The notes: generated from the sequence alone by a model not told the origin. A stretch of 64,000 nucleotides of DNA from an uncultured Flavobacterium sp. (GCA_943912855.1 CALTVC010000016.1:1-64000), one strand, 5' to 3'. Shown: positions 1 to 8,797, counted from the stretch's first letter. Numbers and translations are program-made.

Positions 1-1898
1 TGAATATATGTGCCCATAGAGGCTAGTGACGATAAAAGCGTATGGTTTAGTACTGCTATCTTATAAATTTGTTGTTGTTGTTTCTGTTTGCTTTTTGGTT
101 CCTGTTCCATACGTTGGTAACTGGACATAAGGTTGCCTAGCGATACAAAAGCATTTTTTCGGGCTAATCTGTACGATGTGGGTACATCTCCTTTATTGTT
201 ATAAAACCTGGATATTTCTGTGAGATAGTCCCTATTCGCTTCTATAGCCTTTTTTATGAATAATGGCAGATTCATAAATTCCCAGGAAGGCCAGAAAAAA
301 TAATTGCCAATAAAAGCAAGAAGCGCCCCAACTGCCGTATCTATAAAACGATATTGTATAACTGCACTTATATTAGGTGTCAGTAGGGAGTATAAAAACA
401 CAACATACATAGTTACAAACGTTGCTCCCACGCTATAATTAATGGCTGTAAATGTAAATCCTAACAGCATACAAACAATAACAAGTGTGCCAATGATAAT
501 AGGGTGTGTTACAAAGTGTAGTATGGCAAATGCTATGATTCCGCCTAAAATGGTCCCTACAATACGCTGATAAGAGCGTTGTTTGGTTAACCCATATCCT
601 GGTCTCATGATGACTACAATGGTAAGTAATATCCAGTAAATGTTTTGTAGCGGGAATATATTACCTATTATAAAACCTATGGCTATGGTAATGGTAAGCC
701 TTAATGAATGCCTGAAAATGGTGCTGGAAAACGTAAGATTTTCACGTAGTATATGCCAGGGATAATCTTCAGGGGTCAAGAACTTTTCTAATTCTCGTTT
801 GCGGGCATCAGAAAGTTCTTTAGCTATTGTTTCCGGATTAAAAGCGCGTTCAATTATCCTTATTTTTTCTACTTGTTTTTCGGCATAGTGTAGCATATTC
901 AGGAGCATCCATACGCCCTCGGCTGCGGCCTCTTTCCCCATTTGCTTTTCATAATCAGCTATAGATTTTTCAAGCGCTTCAATGTCTGAAGTAAGGTTGT
1001 GTTTTGGTTTGTATACTTTATGGTCTTCAAGGCTTTTGCCTATTTTTTTTAATGCTGCTCCCAGGTTATAAGCCAGGTTTTGGTAAGTGGTAAGTACTTT
1101 AGAATGTTCACCAAACTTTTCGTGCATCTTGCTATGGTCAAAAGAAGTAGAGAGTGCCAGTTCCAATATTTCCATTAATGATACAAACACCATAAGCATT
1201 TTACGGCTTCTATTACTACTACCGGCATTACTTCGGCTTCGCATAAGTATTTCCCTCAGGTTATCATGCGTAGTATTTATTTCTACCTGTAAGTGTAATT
1301 GTTTGCTCACAATGGCTTCACGGTCAGCTCCAGCATCCCATAAATCACCTCTAAGTTTCATGTACTTAGCAGTAAGTTTTAAACAGTCGGCTATCTGGAG
1401 TTCTGTATAACGGTGCGGATTAAGATAATTAAAGGTGAGAGATAATAACAAATAAAATAAAGAGCCACCAAACACGAGCCCGGCGTAAATAAAAATTTCA
1501 CCACCTGTTTGTATGTGTCCGGTTCCTAATGCTATGGCAAGTAGTCCTGAAAATGATACCATGGTTGCGCGCTGCCCGTATACAGAAATCATAGAGAGGA
1601 AAAAAATCAGTGCTATTACAATGGGGTAAAACAACCAAGGGGATGGATGTAAAAGGTTTACTACCAATGTGCTGCCGGATATAATTACAGAGGCAGCGAA
1701 AAGCCCCCTTGTACGATGCCATAAATTACTTGGAATATCTGCAGGGTAGGTAAGGAAAGCCCCCAGGGCAATGGTAAAGCCGGTTTCAAAATGGTTAAAA
1801 TAGTTAAAAATAAGTACCGGTAATACCGCTGAAACCGTAACAATAAGTGCCCGGGTAAAATAGATGTTTTCGGTAAACAGCCGTACGCGTTGTATCAT
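1..1898 (-). CDS. FUSC family inner-membrane protein (YccS/YhfK type), 3' end outside window
   Basis: The reading frame is open from an ATG at 1898-1896 to the window edge (632 codons, C-terminus missing). The product has an N-terminal block of hydrophobic helices (roughly residues 15-160), a long charged cytoplasmic stretch with coiled-coil-like character (about 170-400), a second hydrophobic block (about 415-540) and the start of a second soluble part. This duplicated membrane/soluble layout, and segments such as RPGYGLTKQR after the second helix block, are typical of the FUSC/YccS family of putative efflux or aromatic-acid transport proteins. A -7 box TACCTTTG lies 17 bases upstream. The substrate is not known. 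The family call is confident; the function is not. Confidence 0.85.
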   Translation of the reverse strand, partial: MIQRVRLFTENIYFTRALIVTVSAVLPVLIFNYFNHFETGFTIALGAFLTYPADIPSNLWHRTRGLFAASVIISGSTLVVNLLHPSPWLFYPIVIALIFFLSMISVYGQRATMVSFSGLLAIALGTGHIQTGGEIFIYAGLVFGGSLFYLLLSLTFNYLNPHRYTELQIADCLKLTAKYMKLRGDLWDAGADREAIVSKQLHLQVEINTTHDNLREILMRSRSNAGSSNRSRKMLMVFVSLMEILELALSTSFDHSKMHEKFGEHSKVLTTYQNLAYNLGAALKKIGKSLEDHKVYKPKHNLTSDIEALEKSIADYEKQMGKEAAAEGVWMLLNMLHYAEKQVEKIRIIERAFNPETIAKELSDARKRELEKFLTPEDYPWHILRENLTFSSTIFRHSLRLTITIAIGFIIGNIFPLQNIYWILLTIVVIMRPGYGLTKQRSYQRIVGTILGGIIAFAILHFVTHPIIIGTLVIVCMLLGFTFTAINYSVGATFVTMYVVFLYSLLTPNISAVIQYRFIDTAVGALLAFIGNYFFWPSWEFMNLPLFIKKAIEANRDYLTEISRFYNNKGDVPTSYRLARKNAFVSLGNLMSSYQRMEQEPKSKQKQQQQIYKIAVLNHTLLSSLASMGTYI

Positions 1899-1914
1899 AT
1901 TTACTATATGTGCG

Positions 1915-1922
1915 CAAAGGTA
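1915..1922 (-). promoter_or_regulatory. -7 promoter box of the FUSC gene
   Basis: TACCTTTG on the minus strand matches the Bacteroidota TAnnTTTG consensus and lies 17 bases upstream of the FUSC ATG. No TTG is seen at the -33 distance. Confidence 0.5.
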
Positions 1923-2067
1923 AGCAATGCTTTATGGACTTACATAACTGAATATTAATTCTCACAAAATATTAGCATTTAACCCTGTTCGGAAAAACCG
2001 ACTTTATTTATTATTTTTGCCACTTAACTGTGGGTGTGTTGTGTATGCCCTTATAATAGTATTGATT

Positions 2068-2655
2068 ATGATTTTACCCATCATAGCTTATGGCGATCCG
2101 GTATTAAGAAAGAAAGGTGAAAATATAGCTCAGGATGATCCAAGCCTGAAGCAACTTGTTGCAGATATGTTTGAAACCATGTACAATGCTCACGGAGTAG
2201 GACTTGCAGCACCACAAGTAGGACTTGCAGTAAGGCTTTTTGTCGTAGATACGGCTCCGTTTGGAGAAGATGACGAACTAAGCAAAGAAGAGCAAGAGCA
2301 ACTTTCTTCATTTAAAAAGGCTTTTATTAACCCTGTTATTCTTAAAGAAGAGGGTGAAGAATGGGGCTTTAATGAAGGATGCCTTAGTATACCTGAAGTC
2401 CGTGAAGATGTATACAGGCACGAAACGATTACTATAGAATATTATGACGAAGCATTTAATAAACATACTGATGTTTATGACGGACTCATAGCAAGGGTTA
2501 TTCAGCACGAATACGACCATATAGAAGGAATTTTGTTCACAGACAGACTATCGCAGCTAAAAAAACGTTTAATAAACAAGAAGCTTCAAAATATAATGGA
2601 AGGCAAAACAAGGCCTGATTATAAAATGAAATTTATTGCCAAAAAAGGAAGATAA
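2068..2655 (+). CDS. def: peptide deformylase
   Basis: Removes the N-terminal formyl group from nascent proteins in the cytoplasm; an Fe/Zn metalloenzyme. All three family motifs are present: GVGLAAPQ at residues 43-50, EGCLS at 103-107 (metal ligand Cys105) and HEYDH at 147-151 (two His ligands and the catalytic Glu). The 195-residue length is usual. The ATG at 2068 was chosen because the protein then begins MILPIIAYGDPVL, the family N-terminus; the frame is open upstream to 2017 but that segment resembles no deformylase. A TATTTTTG box at 2012-2019 is a plausible promoter. The DUF5606 gene follows 71 bases downstream on the same strand, a common flavobacterial pairing. Confidence 0.96.
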   Translation: MILPIIAYGDPVLRKKGENIAQDDPSLKQLVADMFETMYNAHGVGLAAPQVGLAVRLFVVDTAPFGEDDELSKEEQEQLSSFKKAFINPVILKEEGEEWGFNEGCLSIPEVREDVYRHETITIEYYDEAFNKHTDVYDGLIARVIQHEYDHIEGILFTDRLSQLKKRLINKKLQNIMEGKTRPDYKMKFIAKKGR

Positions 2656-2726
2656 TTTTTGTTTTTAAACTCAAACATTAGATATTTGCCTTCCTTATTT
2701 AAAACAGGATTAAAAATTACAGCATA

Positions 2727-3161
2727 ATGAGCATTGAAAAAATATTAGCCATTTCGGGTAAACCGGGTCTTTATGAACTAAAGCTACAAACACGTACCGG
2801 ATTTTTGGCAGAATCATTAATAGACGGAAAAAAAATAACAGTAGGACTTAGAAGTAATGTAAGCCTGCTTTCAGAAATATCTGTATATACTTATGATGGT
2901 GAAGTTCGCCTTTCTGAGGTTTTCCGTAACATTGCGGTGAAAGAGGATAATGGTCCTGCACTTTCTCATAAGGAAGATAATGGTGCTCTTTCTTCTTATT
3001 TCAGGGAAGTTCTTCCAGAGTTTGATGAAGACAGAGTATATGCTTCAGATATTAAAAAGATACTTAACTGGTATAATATGCTTCAAGCTAATGGTCTTGT
3101 AAGCAAAGAGGCACCAGCTCCGGTAGCTGAAACTACTGAGGCTACTGCCACAGAAGAATAG
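2727..3161 (+). CDS. DUF5606 family protein
   Basis: A 144-residue soluble protein beginning MSIEKILAISGKPGLYEL, which I recognise as the conserved N-terminus of the DUF5606 family of Bacteroidota. Residues about 1-75 form the conserved part; a middle segment repeats KEDNG twice, and the tail is rich in Ala, Glu and Thr and probably disordered. There is no signal peptide or membrane segment. It lies downstream of def and is closed by a strong terminator, so the two may be cotranscribed. The function of the family is unknown, although the def neighbourhood suggests a housekeeping role. Confidence 0.85.
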   Translation: MSIEKILAISGKPGLYELKLQTRTGFLAESLIDGKKITVGLRSNVSLLSEISVYTYDGEVRLSEVFRNIAVKEDNGPALSHKEDNGALSSYFREVLPEFDEDRVYASDIKKILNWYNMLQANGLVSKEAPAPVAETTEATATEE

Positions 3162-3187
3162 TTTTACACATATATCTTAGTTTATAA

Positions 3188-3225
3188 AAAAATAGCCTTG
3201 GTAAATATTTACCAAGGCTATTTTT
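3188..3225. terminator. bidirectional intrinsic terminator
   Basis: A near-perfect palindrome built on AATAGCCTTGGTAAA and its complement, flanked by A-runs on the left and T-runs on the right. It lies between the convergent DUF5606 gene and the exported-protein gene and can serve both. Confidence 0.9.
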
Positions 3226-3243
3226 TTATAAAACGATAATAAT

Positions 3244-3903
3244 TTACTCTTTCACAACCATTACACGACCTTTAAAGCCGGTACACAGCCCCCATTCTCC
3301 TTTCATAAGGAGTTTACTATCCTGGTCGTATAATAAGAATAATGCAGTGTTAGGACCACTTGTTCCCTGGTTCATGGCTTCAAATTCTATGTTATTAAAG
3401 CCTGGTTGCAGTTTTATGCGTAGTGGCTTGTAGGTGTTGTATAAAGTAAATTCAGGGATAACCACAGTACCATTTACAAGTACACGAACACGGTCACCGT
3501 CTTCAGCACCAAAGTCGGCTGCCATAATATCTACAAAATCTGATTTTGTGCGTAATTCTCCAAAATCCTGATTTCCCCTAAATTCTTTTGCTGAATCTCC
3601 GGTAGGTTTTACCGCGGTACGGTCGGCAAATTCCTTGGTGCGGTTTACAAAATTATCCTGCTGGGTCATGCTGAACTCTTCCTTTTCTTTACCGAGAGTA
3701 AATGCGGGGTAGTAGTTGTTCTTCTTTTCAGGTTTCAGGTTTGCAAACGGACTATCAGGGCTTACTGTTGTTGTAGAAGGCTTTACCGTAGTGTTATTCT
3801 TGGTAGATTTTGGTATGGCAATACCGCCTTTAGCACCAGTATCCGTTTGGGAATGGGCAGAAAAGCAGAAAGCCAGTAAAAAAGGTAAAAGCAAATTCTT
3901 CAT
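3244..3903 (-). CDS. secreted protein of unknown function
   Basis: The 219-residue product starts with a clear Sec signal peptide (MKNLLLPFLLAFCFSAHSQ), so it is exported to the periplasm or beyond. A Thr/Ser/Lys-rich linker (about 25-60) is followed by a conserved-looking C-terminal domain (about 110-219) with alternating hydrophobic residues typical of a beta-rich fold (segments VRVLVNGTVVIPEFTLYN and NNIEFEAMNQGTSGPNTALF). I recognise it as a flavobacterial conserved exported protein without an assigned function. It is monocistronic, bounded by the terminator at 3188-3225. No lipobox or T9SS sorting domain is visible. Confidence 0.75.
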   Translation of the reverse strand: MKNLLLPFLLAFCFSAHSQTDTGAKGGIAIPKSTKNNTTVKPSTTTVSPDSPFANLKPEKKNNYYPAFTLGKEKEEFSMTQQDNFVNRTKEFADRTAVKPTGDSAKEFRGNQDFGELRTKSDFVDIMAADFGAEDGDRVRVLVNGTVVIPEFTLYNTYKPLRIKLQPGFNNIEFEAMNQGTSGPNTALFLLYDQDSKLLMKGEWGLCTGFKGRVMVVKE

Positions 3904-3997
3904 ATAACACGCATTACGTCGGTTTGAAACAAAGTAACAAAAATTTTGCCAATTAATGTTTCGGTGCTGTACTGTTAACGTTTTATTAGATGTTTCA

Positions 3998-4028
3998 TTG
4001 TTCTTAATAATGAAATAGACTATTTTTG
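3998..4028 (+). promoter_or_regulatory. -33/-7 promoter of the serine hydrolase gene
   Basis: TTG at 3998-4000 and TATTTTTG at 4021-4028 are separated by exactly 20 bp, the flavobacterial optimum. Transcription would begin about 4034, which leaves TTG 4062 as the first usable start. Confidence 0.75.
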
Positions 4029-4061
4029 GAACTCTGTTTATCTTAAAATCAGTTTACTATT

Positions 4062-5162
4062 TTGAAAAAGTCGCTAATAATTTTTTCAGTCCTAATTGTA
4101 TCAGTATTGTTTAGTTCGTGCAAATTAGGGCGTTTCGTTTATTACAATTTTGCCAATATTACAGATCATAAAATATTCCCTTACCGAACCGCAAAACGAG
4201 ACTCTGTTGCATTTAAATTTGCGGAACCCGAAAAACAAAAGTTCCCCAAAACACTAACGTTAGATGGCAAAGAGAGTGATTTCGAACAATACCTGACTAA
4301 AAATAAAACGGTTGCTTTCCTTGTAATTAAAAACGATTCATTGGTTTGCGAAAAGTATTTTAACGGCTACAGTCAGGAGTCGATAGTAGCTTCTTTTTCA
4401 ATGGCTAAATCCATAACTTCTATACTAATAGGCTGCGCAATTGACGACAGATTCATAAATTCTGTTGAAGAACCTGTTATTACATACATTCCTGAGTTGG
4501 CAGGAAAAGGTATGGACAATATGACTATTAAAAACCTGCTTCAAATGACCAGCGGTGTAGCGTTTAATGAAAGCTACGTAAACCCTTTTGGCGATGCTGC
4601 AACATACTATTATGGTCGCAACCTGCGCAAAGCTGTATTTAAGCGTGAGCTTCAGGTTAAACCGGGTACACATTTTAGCTACAGCAGTGGCGACACTCAA
4701 ATGCTGGGGCTGGTATTAGAACGTGCGCTGAAAGGCAAAACCATAACCGAATACCTTGAAGAAAAACTCTGGAAACCAATGGGTATGGAATATGACGCCA
4801 CCTGGAGTCTGGACCGTAAAAAAGACGGGCTTGAAAAAACATTTTGCTGCGTAAATGCACGTGCCAGGGATTTTGCAAAAATAGGACGCCTGTTTCTTAA
4901 TAAAGGGAACTGGAACGGAAAACAAATAGTAAGTAAAGAATGGGTAGAGCTCTCTACTACGCCCGATACGTTAGAAGGCGGAGTACCTTACTATAAATAC
5001 CAATGGTGGCTGGAACCCAGGGGTAACTATACCGCAACAGGTATACTGGGTCAGTATATATATGTATCACCAAAGAATAACGTAATCATAGTACGCCTTG
5101 GAGAAAAGGTGGGTAATGCAAACTGGGAACAGTTATTCTATTCGTTATCGGGTATGTATTAG
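4062..5162 (+). CDS. serine hydrolase lipoprotein (beta-lactamase/class C family)
   Basis: The product is 366 residues. A signal peptide ends in the lipobox-like LFSSC with Cys20, so it is probably a lipoprotein. The hydrolase fold carries the nucleophile motif S113-M-A-K116 and a Tyr-Ser-Ser motif at 207-209 in the place of YxN, as in class C beta-lactamase/esterase/DD-peptidase relatives. The start codon is TTG: the signal peptide begins there and the promoter at 3998-4028 excludes anything further upstream. The substrate cannot be told from sequence; this family includes esterases and D-amino-acid peptidases as often as beta-lactamases, so it should not be called a resistance gene. The gene ends one base before a small convergent gene. 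Confidence 0.88.
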   Translation: MKKSLIIFSVLIVSVLFSSCKLGRFVYYNFANITDHKIFPYRTAKRDSVAFKFAEPEKQKFPKTLTLDGKESDFEQYLTKNKTVAFLVIKNDSLVCEKYFNGYSQESIVASFSMAKSITSILIGCAIDDRFINSVEEPVITYIPELAGKGMDNMTIKNLLQMTSGVAFNESYVNPFGDAATYYYGRNLRKAVFKRELQVKPGTHFSYSSGDTQMLGLVLERALKGKTITEYLEEKLWKPMGMEYDATWSLDRKKDGLEKTFCCVNARARDFAKIGRLFLNKGNWNGKQIVSKEWVELSTTPDTLEGGVPYYKYQWWLEPRGNYTATGILGQYIYVSPKNNVIIVRLGEKVGNANWEQLFYSLSGMY

Positions 5163-5163
5163 G

Positions 5164-5322
5164 TTATTTGTTTCTGCCGGTACGGCTTTTTTCAGCATCC
5201 CAGTCCTCGTCCGGATTTCTTTTATCGCGGTCGTCTGATCGGGTTATTTTGCCGTTTTCATCGTATTTGGCATTGTTGTTCATGTTATCATTAGCCAGTG
5301 TTTTGCGCTCATCTTTATTCAT
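5164..5322 (-). CDS. small hydrophilic protein, 52 residues
   Basis: ATG at 5322-5320 opens a frame that ends in TAA at 5166-5164. The product begins MNKDERKTLANDN and is extremely polar: Asp, Glu, Lys, Arg and Asn make up most of it, with one Trp (DEDWD) and no Cys. It is probably a small disordered protein. The stop lies one base from the stop of the convergent serine hydrolase. Several flavobacteria carry similar short, charged proteins, but I cannot assign a family. Reality rests on the clean frame, the biased composition and the tight fit between neighbours. Confidence 0.55.
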   Translation of the reverse strand: MNKDERKTLANDNMNNNAKYDENGKITRSDDRDKRNPDEDWDAEKSRTGRNK

Positions 5323-5383
5323 AAGTTTATTTTCTTTAAATGTGTGATTGAATTCAATTTGTTAAAATACAAATAAATACTTT

Positions 5384-6250
5384 TTAATAGATGAGCTCTT
5401 CTACATTTTTTCTAATGTTTTCGGCTATTTTATCTAGCGGAAGGTCGTTAGGGTCGTTGCCAAAAGGATCTTCAATTTCCTCTGCAATCAGTTCTAATGA
5501 AGCAAGAACATAAAATACAAATATCACTACAGGTATTACATAATAGCCCAACTGGAATACATAGCCAAAAGGCAGGGACATTACATAAAAGAATATAAAC
5601 TTTTTAATGAATGCGCTGTATGAGTAGGGGATAGGTGTATTTTTAATACGCTCACACGCGCCACAAATATCCAGCAGGCTTTGCACTTCGGCATTTAATA
5701 TTATGAGTTGGTCACCCGTTATTTTGCCTTCCAGGTAAAGTGCATTTATTTTATCCATTATGGTTTTGGCAATCTGGTTTGGCTTGTGTTTATAATGGTC
5801 TGATTTCAATGTAGCATCATCAAATAGTTCATGACTAATGTCTTCACTACGCAAATGTTGAGACAGTATATGGCTAAAAGCAGGTATGAGCCTTCTGAAT
5901 TGTGCTTTGTCTTCTGGTGATTTAACCATTACCGCTATTTTAATGGCCAGGTTGCGAGAATTGTTTACCAAGGCTCCCCACATACGCCTGCCTTCCCACC
6001 AGCGATCGTACGCGGTATTAGTGCGGAATACCAATAGCATAGATATAACAAAGCCAACAAGCGTATGAACCACTGTAATATTCTTTACGTGACTTACAGC
6101 CGAAAGCTGCCAATAGCTGGTTTCAAGCCAGGCCACAACGGCAGAATATACCCCAATACCCAACATAATAGGTAACAGTTTCCGTATAGTGTCGCCTTTA
6201 TGGAATCGGAAGATAAAAGAAAACCACTCTTTGGTATTATAGGATTTCAT
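5384..6250 (-). CDS. bestrophin family ion channel
   Basis: The 288-residue membrane protein matches the bacterial bestrophin (YneE-like, UPF0187) family: an N-terminal basic helix, hydrophobic segments at about 25-45, 60-80, 205-230 and 235-255, and the characteristic stretch FRTNTAYDRWWEGRRMWG after the second segment. The C-terminus carries EEIEDPFGNDPNDLPLD, the family's acidic calcium-clasp-like motif. It probably forms a pentameric anion- or cation-conducting channel in the inner membrane. A near-consensus divergent promoter (TTG, 19 bp, TATTTTAG) lies upstream and back to back with that of the PurM-like gene. The family is certain; ion selectivity is not. Confidence 0.93.
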   Translation of the reverse strand: MKSYNTKEWFSFIFRFHKGDTIRKLLPIMLGIGVYSAVVAWLETSYWQLSAVSHVKNITVVHTLVGFVISMLLVFRTNTAYDRWWEGRRMWGALVNNSRNLAIKIAVMVKSPEDKAQFRRLIPAFSHILSQHLRSEDISHELFDDATLKSDHYKHKPNQIAKTIMDKINALYLEGKITGDQLIILNAEVQSLLDICGACERIKNTPIPYSYSAFIKKFIFFYVMSLPFGYVFQLGYYVIPVVIFVFYVLASLELIAEEIEDPFGNDPNDLPLDKIAENIRKNVEELIY

Positions 6251-6312
6251 CGCCTTGTTTTTATAGCTAAAATAAACGATTTACGGCTATTGCCAATTGC
6301 TACATTAAAAAA

Positions 6313-6343
6313 TTGGCACATAACCACATTACGATTATCTTTG
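6313..6343 (+). promoter_or_regulatory. -33/-7 promoter of the PurM-like gene
   Basis: TTG at 6313-6315 and TATCTTTG at 6336-6343, spacing 20 bp. It fixes the start at ATG 6370 because the longer in-frame start at 6313 is the -33 element itself. Confidence 0.85.
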
Positions 6344-6369
6344 CGCAAACAACAACACATACTACGCGC

Positions 6370-7548
6370 ATGAGCTCTGACAACAGCAAACGCTACAGCC
6401 AACGTGGTGTTTCGGCCTCTAAAGAGGATGTACACAACGCTATTAAAAATATAGACAAAGGCCTGTTTCCAAAGGCTTTCTGTAAAATTGTACCTGATTA
6501 CCTTACCGGAGATGACAATTACTGCCTTATAATGCACGCTGATGGTGCAGGGACAAAATCGTCATTAGCATATATGTACTGGAAAGAAACCGGAGACATA
6601 TCGGTATGGAAAGGCATAGCCCAGGATGCGCTAATAATGAATATAGATGACCTACTTTGCGTAGGTGCTGTAGATAACATTATGCTTTCTTCTACCATAG
6701 GCCGTAACAAAAACCTGATTCCGGGTGAAGTTATTTCGGCTATCATTAACGGTACTGAAGAACTTATAGAAGAGCTTAAAGGCTTTGGTGTTACCATACA
6801 TTCTACAGGTGGTGAAACTGCCGATGTAGGCGACCTTGTACGCACCATTATTGTAGACAGTACGGTTACAGCCCGTATAAAGCGTATTGATGTTATAGAC
6901 AATGCAAACATACAGGCAGGTGATGTCATTGTAGGTTTGGCGTCTTATGGACAGGCGACTTACGAAAAGGAATATAACGGAGGTATGGGAAGTAACGGAC
7001 TTACTTCTGCGCGCCACGACGTTTTCAATAAGTATCTTGCTGAGAAATATCCTGAGAGTTTTGATGCCGCTGTGCCAAATGAACTGGTGTATTCCGGTAA
7101 TGTAAAACTTACTGATGCTGTAGAGGATAGCCCAATAGATGCCGGTAAACTGGTACTTTCGCCTACACGCACGTACGCGCCTGTGATAAAAAAGATACTT
7201 GAAAAGTACACTCCTGAAGACATTCATGGTATGGTACATTGCAGTGGTGGAGCTCAAACAAAGGTACTTCACTTTGTAGATGATGTACATGTGATTAAAG
7301 ATAATCTGTTCCCTGCGCCACCTTTATTTAAACTTATACAGGAACAAAGCGGCACAGATTGGAAAGAAATGTACCAGGTATTTAACAGTGGACACAGAAT
7401 GGAACTGTACGTTCCTGCCGAAATAGCACAAGACATCATTGCAATTAGCAAATCGTTTAATATTGATGCTCAAATAGTAGGAAGGGTAGAACCGTCTGAA
7501 ACCAAAAAGCTTACCATTGTAAGTGAGTATGGTACTTTTGAGTACTAG
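6370..7548 (+). CDS. purM: AIR synthase-related protein (PurM-like)
   Basis: A 392-residue member of the PurM/PurL ATP-grasp-like superfamily, in the form that flavobacteria use as phosphoribosylformylglycinamidine cyclo-ligase (fifth step of purine synthesis). Seen: an N-terminal YSQRGVSASKEDVH segment, the ATP/metal motif HADGAGTKSSLAY (about 55-67), the acidic DDLLCVGA, and a glycine-rich HSTGGETADVGDLVR. The protein is longer than E. coli PurM (about 345 residues) and diverged, so the gene symbol is by family and lineage. It is transcribed alone from a perfect promoter and ends in a 20-bp stem terminator. Confidence 0.85.
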   Translation: MSSDNSKRYSQRGVSASKEDVHNAIKNIDKGLFPKAFCKIVPDYLTGDDNYCLIMHADGAGTKSSLAYMYWKETGDISVWKGIAQDALIMNIDDLLCVGAVDNIMLSSTIGRNKNLIPGEVISAIINGTEELIEELKGFGVTIHSTGGETADVGDLVRTIIVDSTVTARIKRIDVIDNANIQAGDVIVGLASYGQATYEKEYNGGMGSNGLTSARHDVFNKYLAEKYPESFDAAVPNELVYSGNVKLTDAVEDSPIDAGKLVLSPTRTYAPVIKKILEKYTPEDIHGMVHCSGGAQTKVLHFVDDVHVIKDNLFPAPPLFKLIQEQSGTDWKEMYQVFNSGHRMELYVPAEIAQDIIAISKSFNIDAQIVGRVEPSETKKLTIVSEYGTFEY

Positions 7549-7564
7549 TATTTTCTTGATTTAT

Positions 7565-7609
7565 AAACAAAAAGCTCCTTTTAGTTGGCCTAAAAGGAGC
7601 TTTTTGTTT
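7565..7609. terminator. bidirectional intrinsic terminator, 20-bp stem
   Basis: A perfect 20-bp stem (7565-7584 with 7590-7609) with a TTGGC loop, A-rich to the left and T-rich to the right. It serves the convergent PurM-like gene and the YD-repeat lipoprotein gene. Confidence 0.95.
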
Positions 7610-7619
7610 ACGTCTGTTT

Positions 7620-8690
7620 TTAGTAATACGTTACTTCTCTTGTAACTTTAAACGACGGACCATTTTTTATATTTATTGTCTTTTTAATCCAGTTTTTATG
7701 ACTGTCATATTCATAACTAAACGTGCGTTCTTCTATCAGATTATTCCCTTGAAGGGTGGTAGTAGAGGTAAGGCTGTTATTAGTGTCGTACGTATTCTTA
7801 ATCGTAACCTGAGGTTCGTCTGTGGCTTCTGTAGTCCAGCTGATTAAGTTGCCATTGTTGTCGTATGAAAAAGTTTCATGAGTTTTAATCCCCGTTTTAT
7901 TTTCTTCAGTCGAATGACTTATTATGTTGTCTTTATTGTCATACACCATAGCTTCTGAGTAGCTTGGAATACCATTACCATCAAAAGTGTGTTTTTCTAC
8001 TAAATTTTTGCCTTTATAAACATAGCTTGTTTTAGATAGATTTTTTTCGGTACTATATCTTGATTCAGAAATTTTATTGTTATCAGAATCATATTCATAT
8101 ACTACTTTATATTTCGCATTGGCCCCATCAGGGAACAGGCTCTCTGTTTTTAAGTTACCCTTTTTGTCGTAGATATAGGTTACTTTTTCAGATACGTAAT
8201 CCTGGTTTCCGAATGTAATTTTCTCCCTGGGTTTCCCGTTGTCTAATATATATGCAATCCGGTCTATTTGCGAGCCATCAGTGTTTTTACGTTTACTTAT
8301 CATCAGGTTTTCCTTAGCGGCATCCCATTGATTTTCGGTAATAATGGCGGGTTTTCCCTGAGTATATTGTGTTTTGTTGATTAGTTTGTTGCGACCTTCA
8401 AAAATGGCTTTCTCAAAAAGAATATCTTTTTTTGCCCATTTAGTTTCTGCGATAAGGTTGCCATAATCATCAAATGTCTGATCTGAATCAAGCTCAGAAC
8501 TTAATTCGTTACCTTGTTCTTTAGAACCGGTACTAATTTTTACAGAGCGTGTTTTTACATTTTTTACATCATCATTCAGGTTGTAAAATGCCCAATCGGT
8601 TTCACTGTGCTTAGGTTTGGGCTTCTCTTTTAAGTTACCCTGACATGATAAAAAAAGTAAAGCAAAAGCTGGGAGTAGTATATATTTCAT
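7620..8690 (-). CDS. lipoprotein with YD (RHS-like) repeats
   Basis: The 356-residue product has a signal peptide and lipobox (LLFLSC, Cys16). The body is a run of degenerate repeats of about 20 residues with the pattern Y-D-x-x-G/N-N-L/I (YDKKGNLKTES, YDNKDNIISHS, YDNNGNLISWT, YDTNNSLTST), as in RHS/YD-repeat beta-strand proteins. There is no RHS core or C-terminal toxin, and the length is far below that of polymorphic toxins, so a cell-surface or periplasmic beta-solenoid-like lipoprotein is more likely. It is monocistronic. A truncated secreted protein at 63427 shows the same kind of repeats. Function unknown. Confidence 0.8.
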   Translation of the reverse strand: MKYILLPAFALLFLSCQGNLKEKPKPKHSETDWAFYNLNDDVKNVKTRSVKISTGSKEQGNELSSELDSDQTFDDYGNLIAETKWAKKDILFEKAIFEGRNKLINKTQYTQGKPAIITENQWDAAKENLMISKRKNTDGSQIDRIAYILDNGKPREKITFGNQDYVSEKVTYIYDKKGNLKTESLFPDGANAKYKVVYEYDSDNNKISESRYSTEKNLSKTSYVYKGKNLVEKHTFDGNGIPSYSEAMVYDNKDNIISHSTEENKTGIKTHETFSYDNNGNLISWTTEATDEPQVTIKNTYDTNNSLTSTTTLQGNNLIEERTFSYEYDSHKNWIKKTINIKNGPSFKVTREVTYY

Positions 8691-8756
8691 TTTGTTATCG
8701 GATTAAGAATGTCAAAAGTCCTGTTTTTTTTCAAATTATCAAAACAGAGGAATGAT

Positions 8757-8797
8757 AACGATTGTTTTTTGAAGTATTTTTTAAACAAACAATCGTT
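8757..8797. repeat. inverted repeat in the lipoprotein-gltB intergenic region
   Basis: AACGATTGTTT at 8757-8767 is the exact reverse complement of AAACAATCGTT at 8787-8797, with a 19-base AT-rich spacer. It lies between divergent genes and could be an operator pair or a hairpin. The rest of 8691-8917 is low-complexity TTTGTT-rich DNA with no further feature that I can support. Confidence 0.5.

Noticed and set aside
2017..2067. Hydrophobic N-terminal extension of peptide deformylase
   Set aside because: It would look like a signal anchor, but deformylases start at MILPI; the extension starts inside the TATTTTTG promoter box.
4062..5162. Serine hydrolase as an antibiotic-resistance beta-lactamase
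   Set aside because: SxxK and YSS fit a broad family of esterases and peptidases; class C resistance enzymes have YAN and KTG in typical context, which I do not see.
6313..6369. Upstream extension of the PurM-like protein from TTG 6313
   Set aside because: The TTG is the -33 element of a perfect promoter whose transcript starts downstream of it.
6519..7290. Long minus-strand frames inside the PurM-like gene
   Set aside because: They are shadows of a gene with intact family motifs, have no promoters and no recognisable domains. The same holds for frames within gltB, copA, ftsH and other long genes.
7620..8690. YD-repeat lipoprotein as an RHS toxin
   Set aside because: It has no RHS core signature, no C-terminal toxin domain and no immunity gene beside it.
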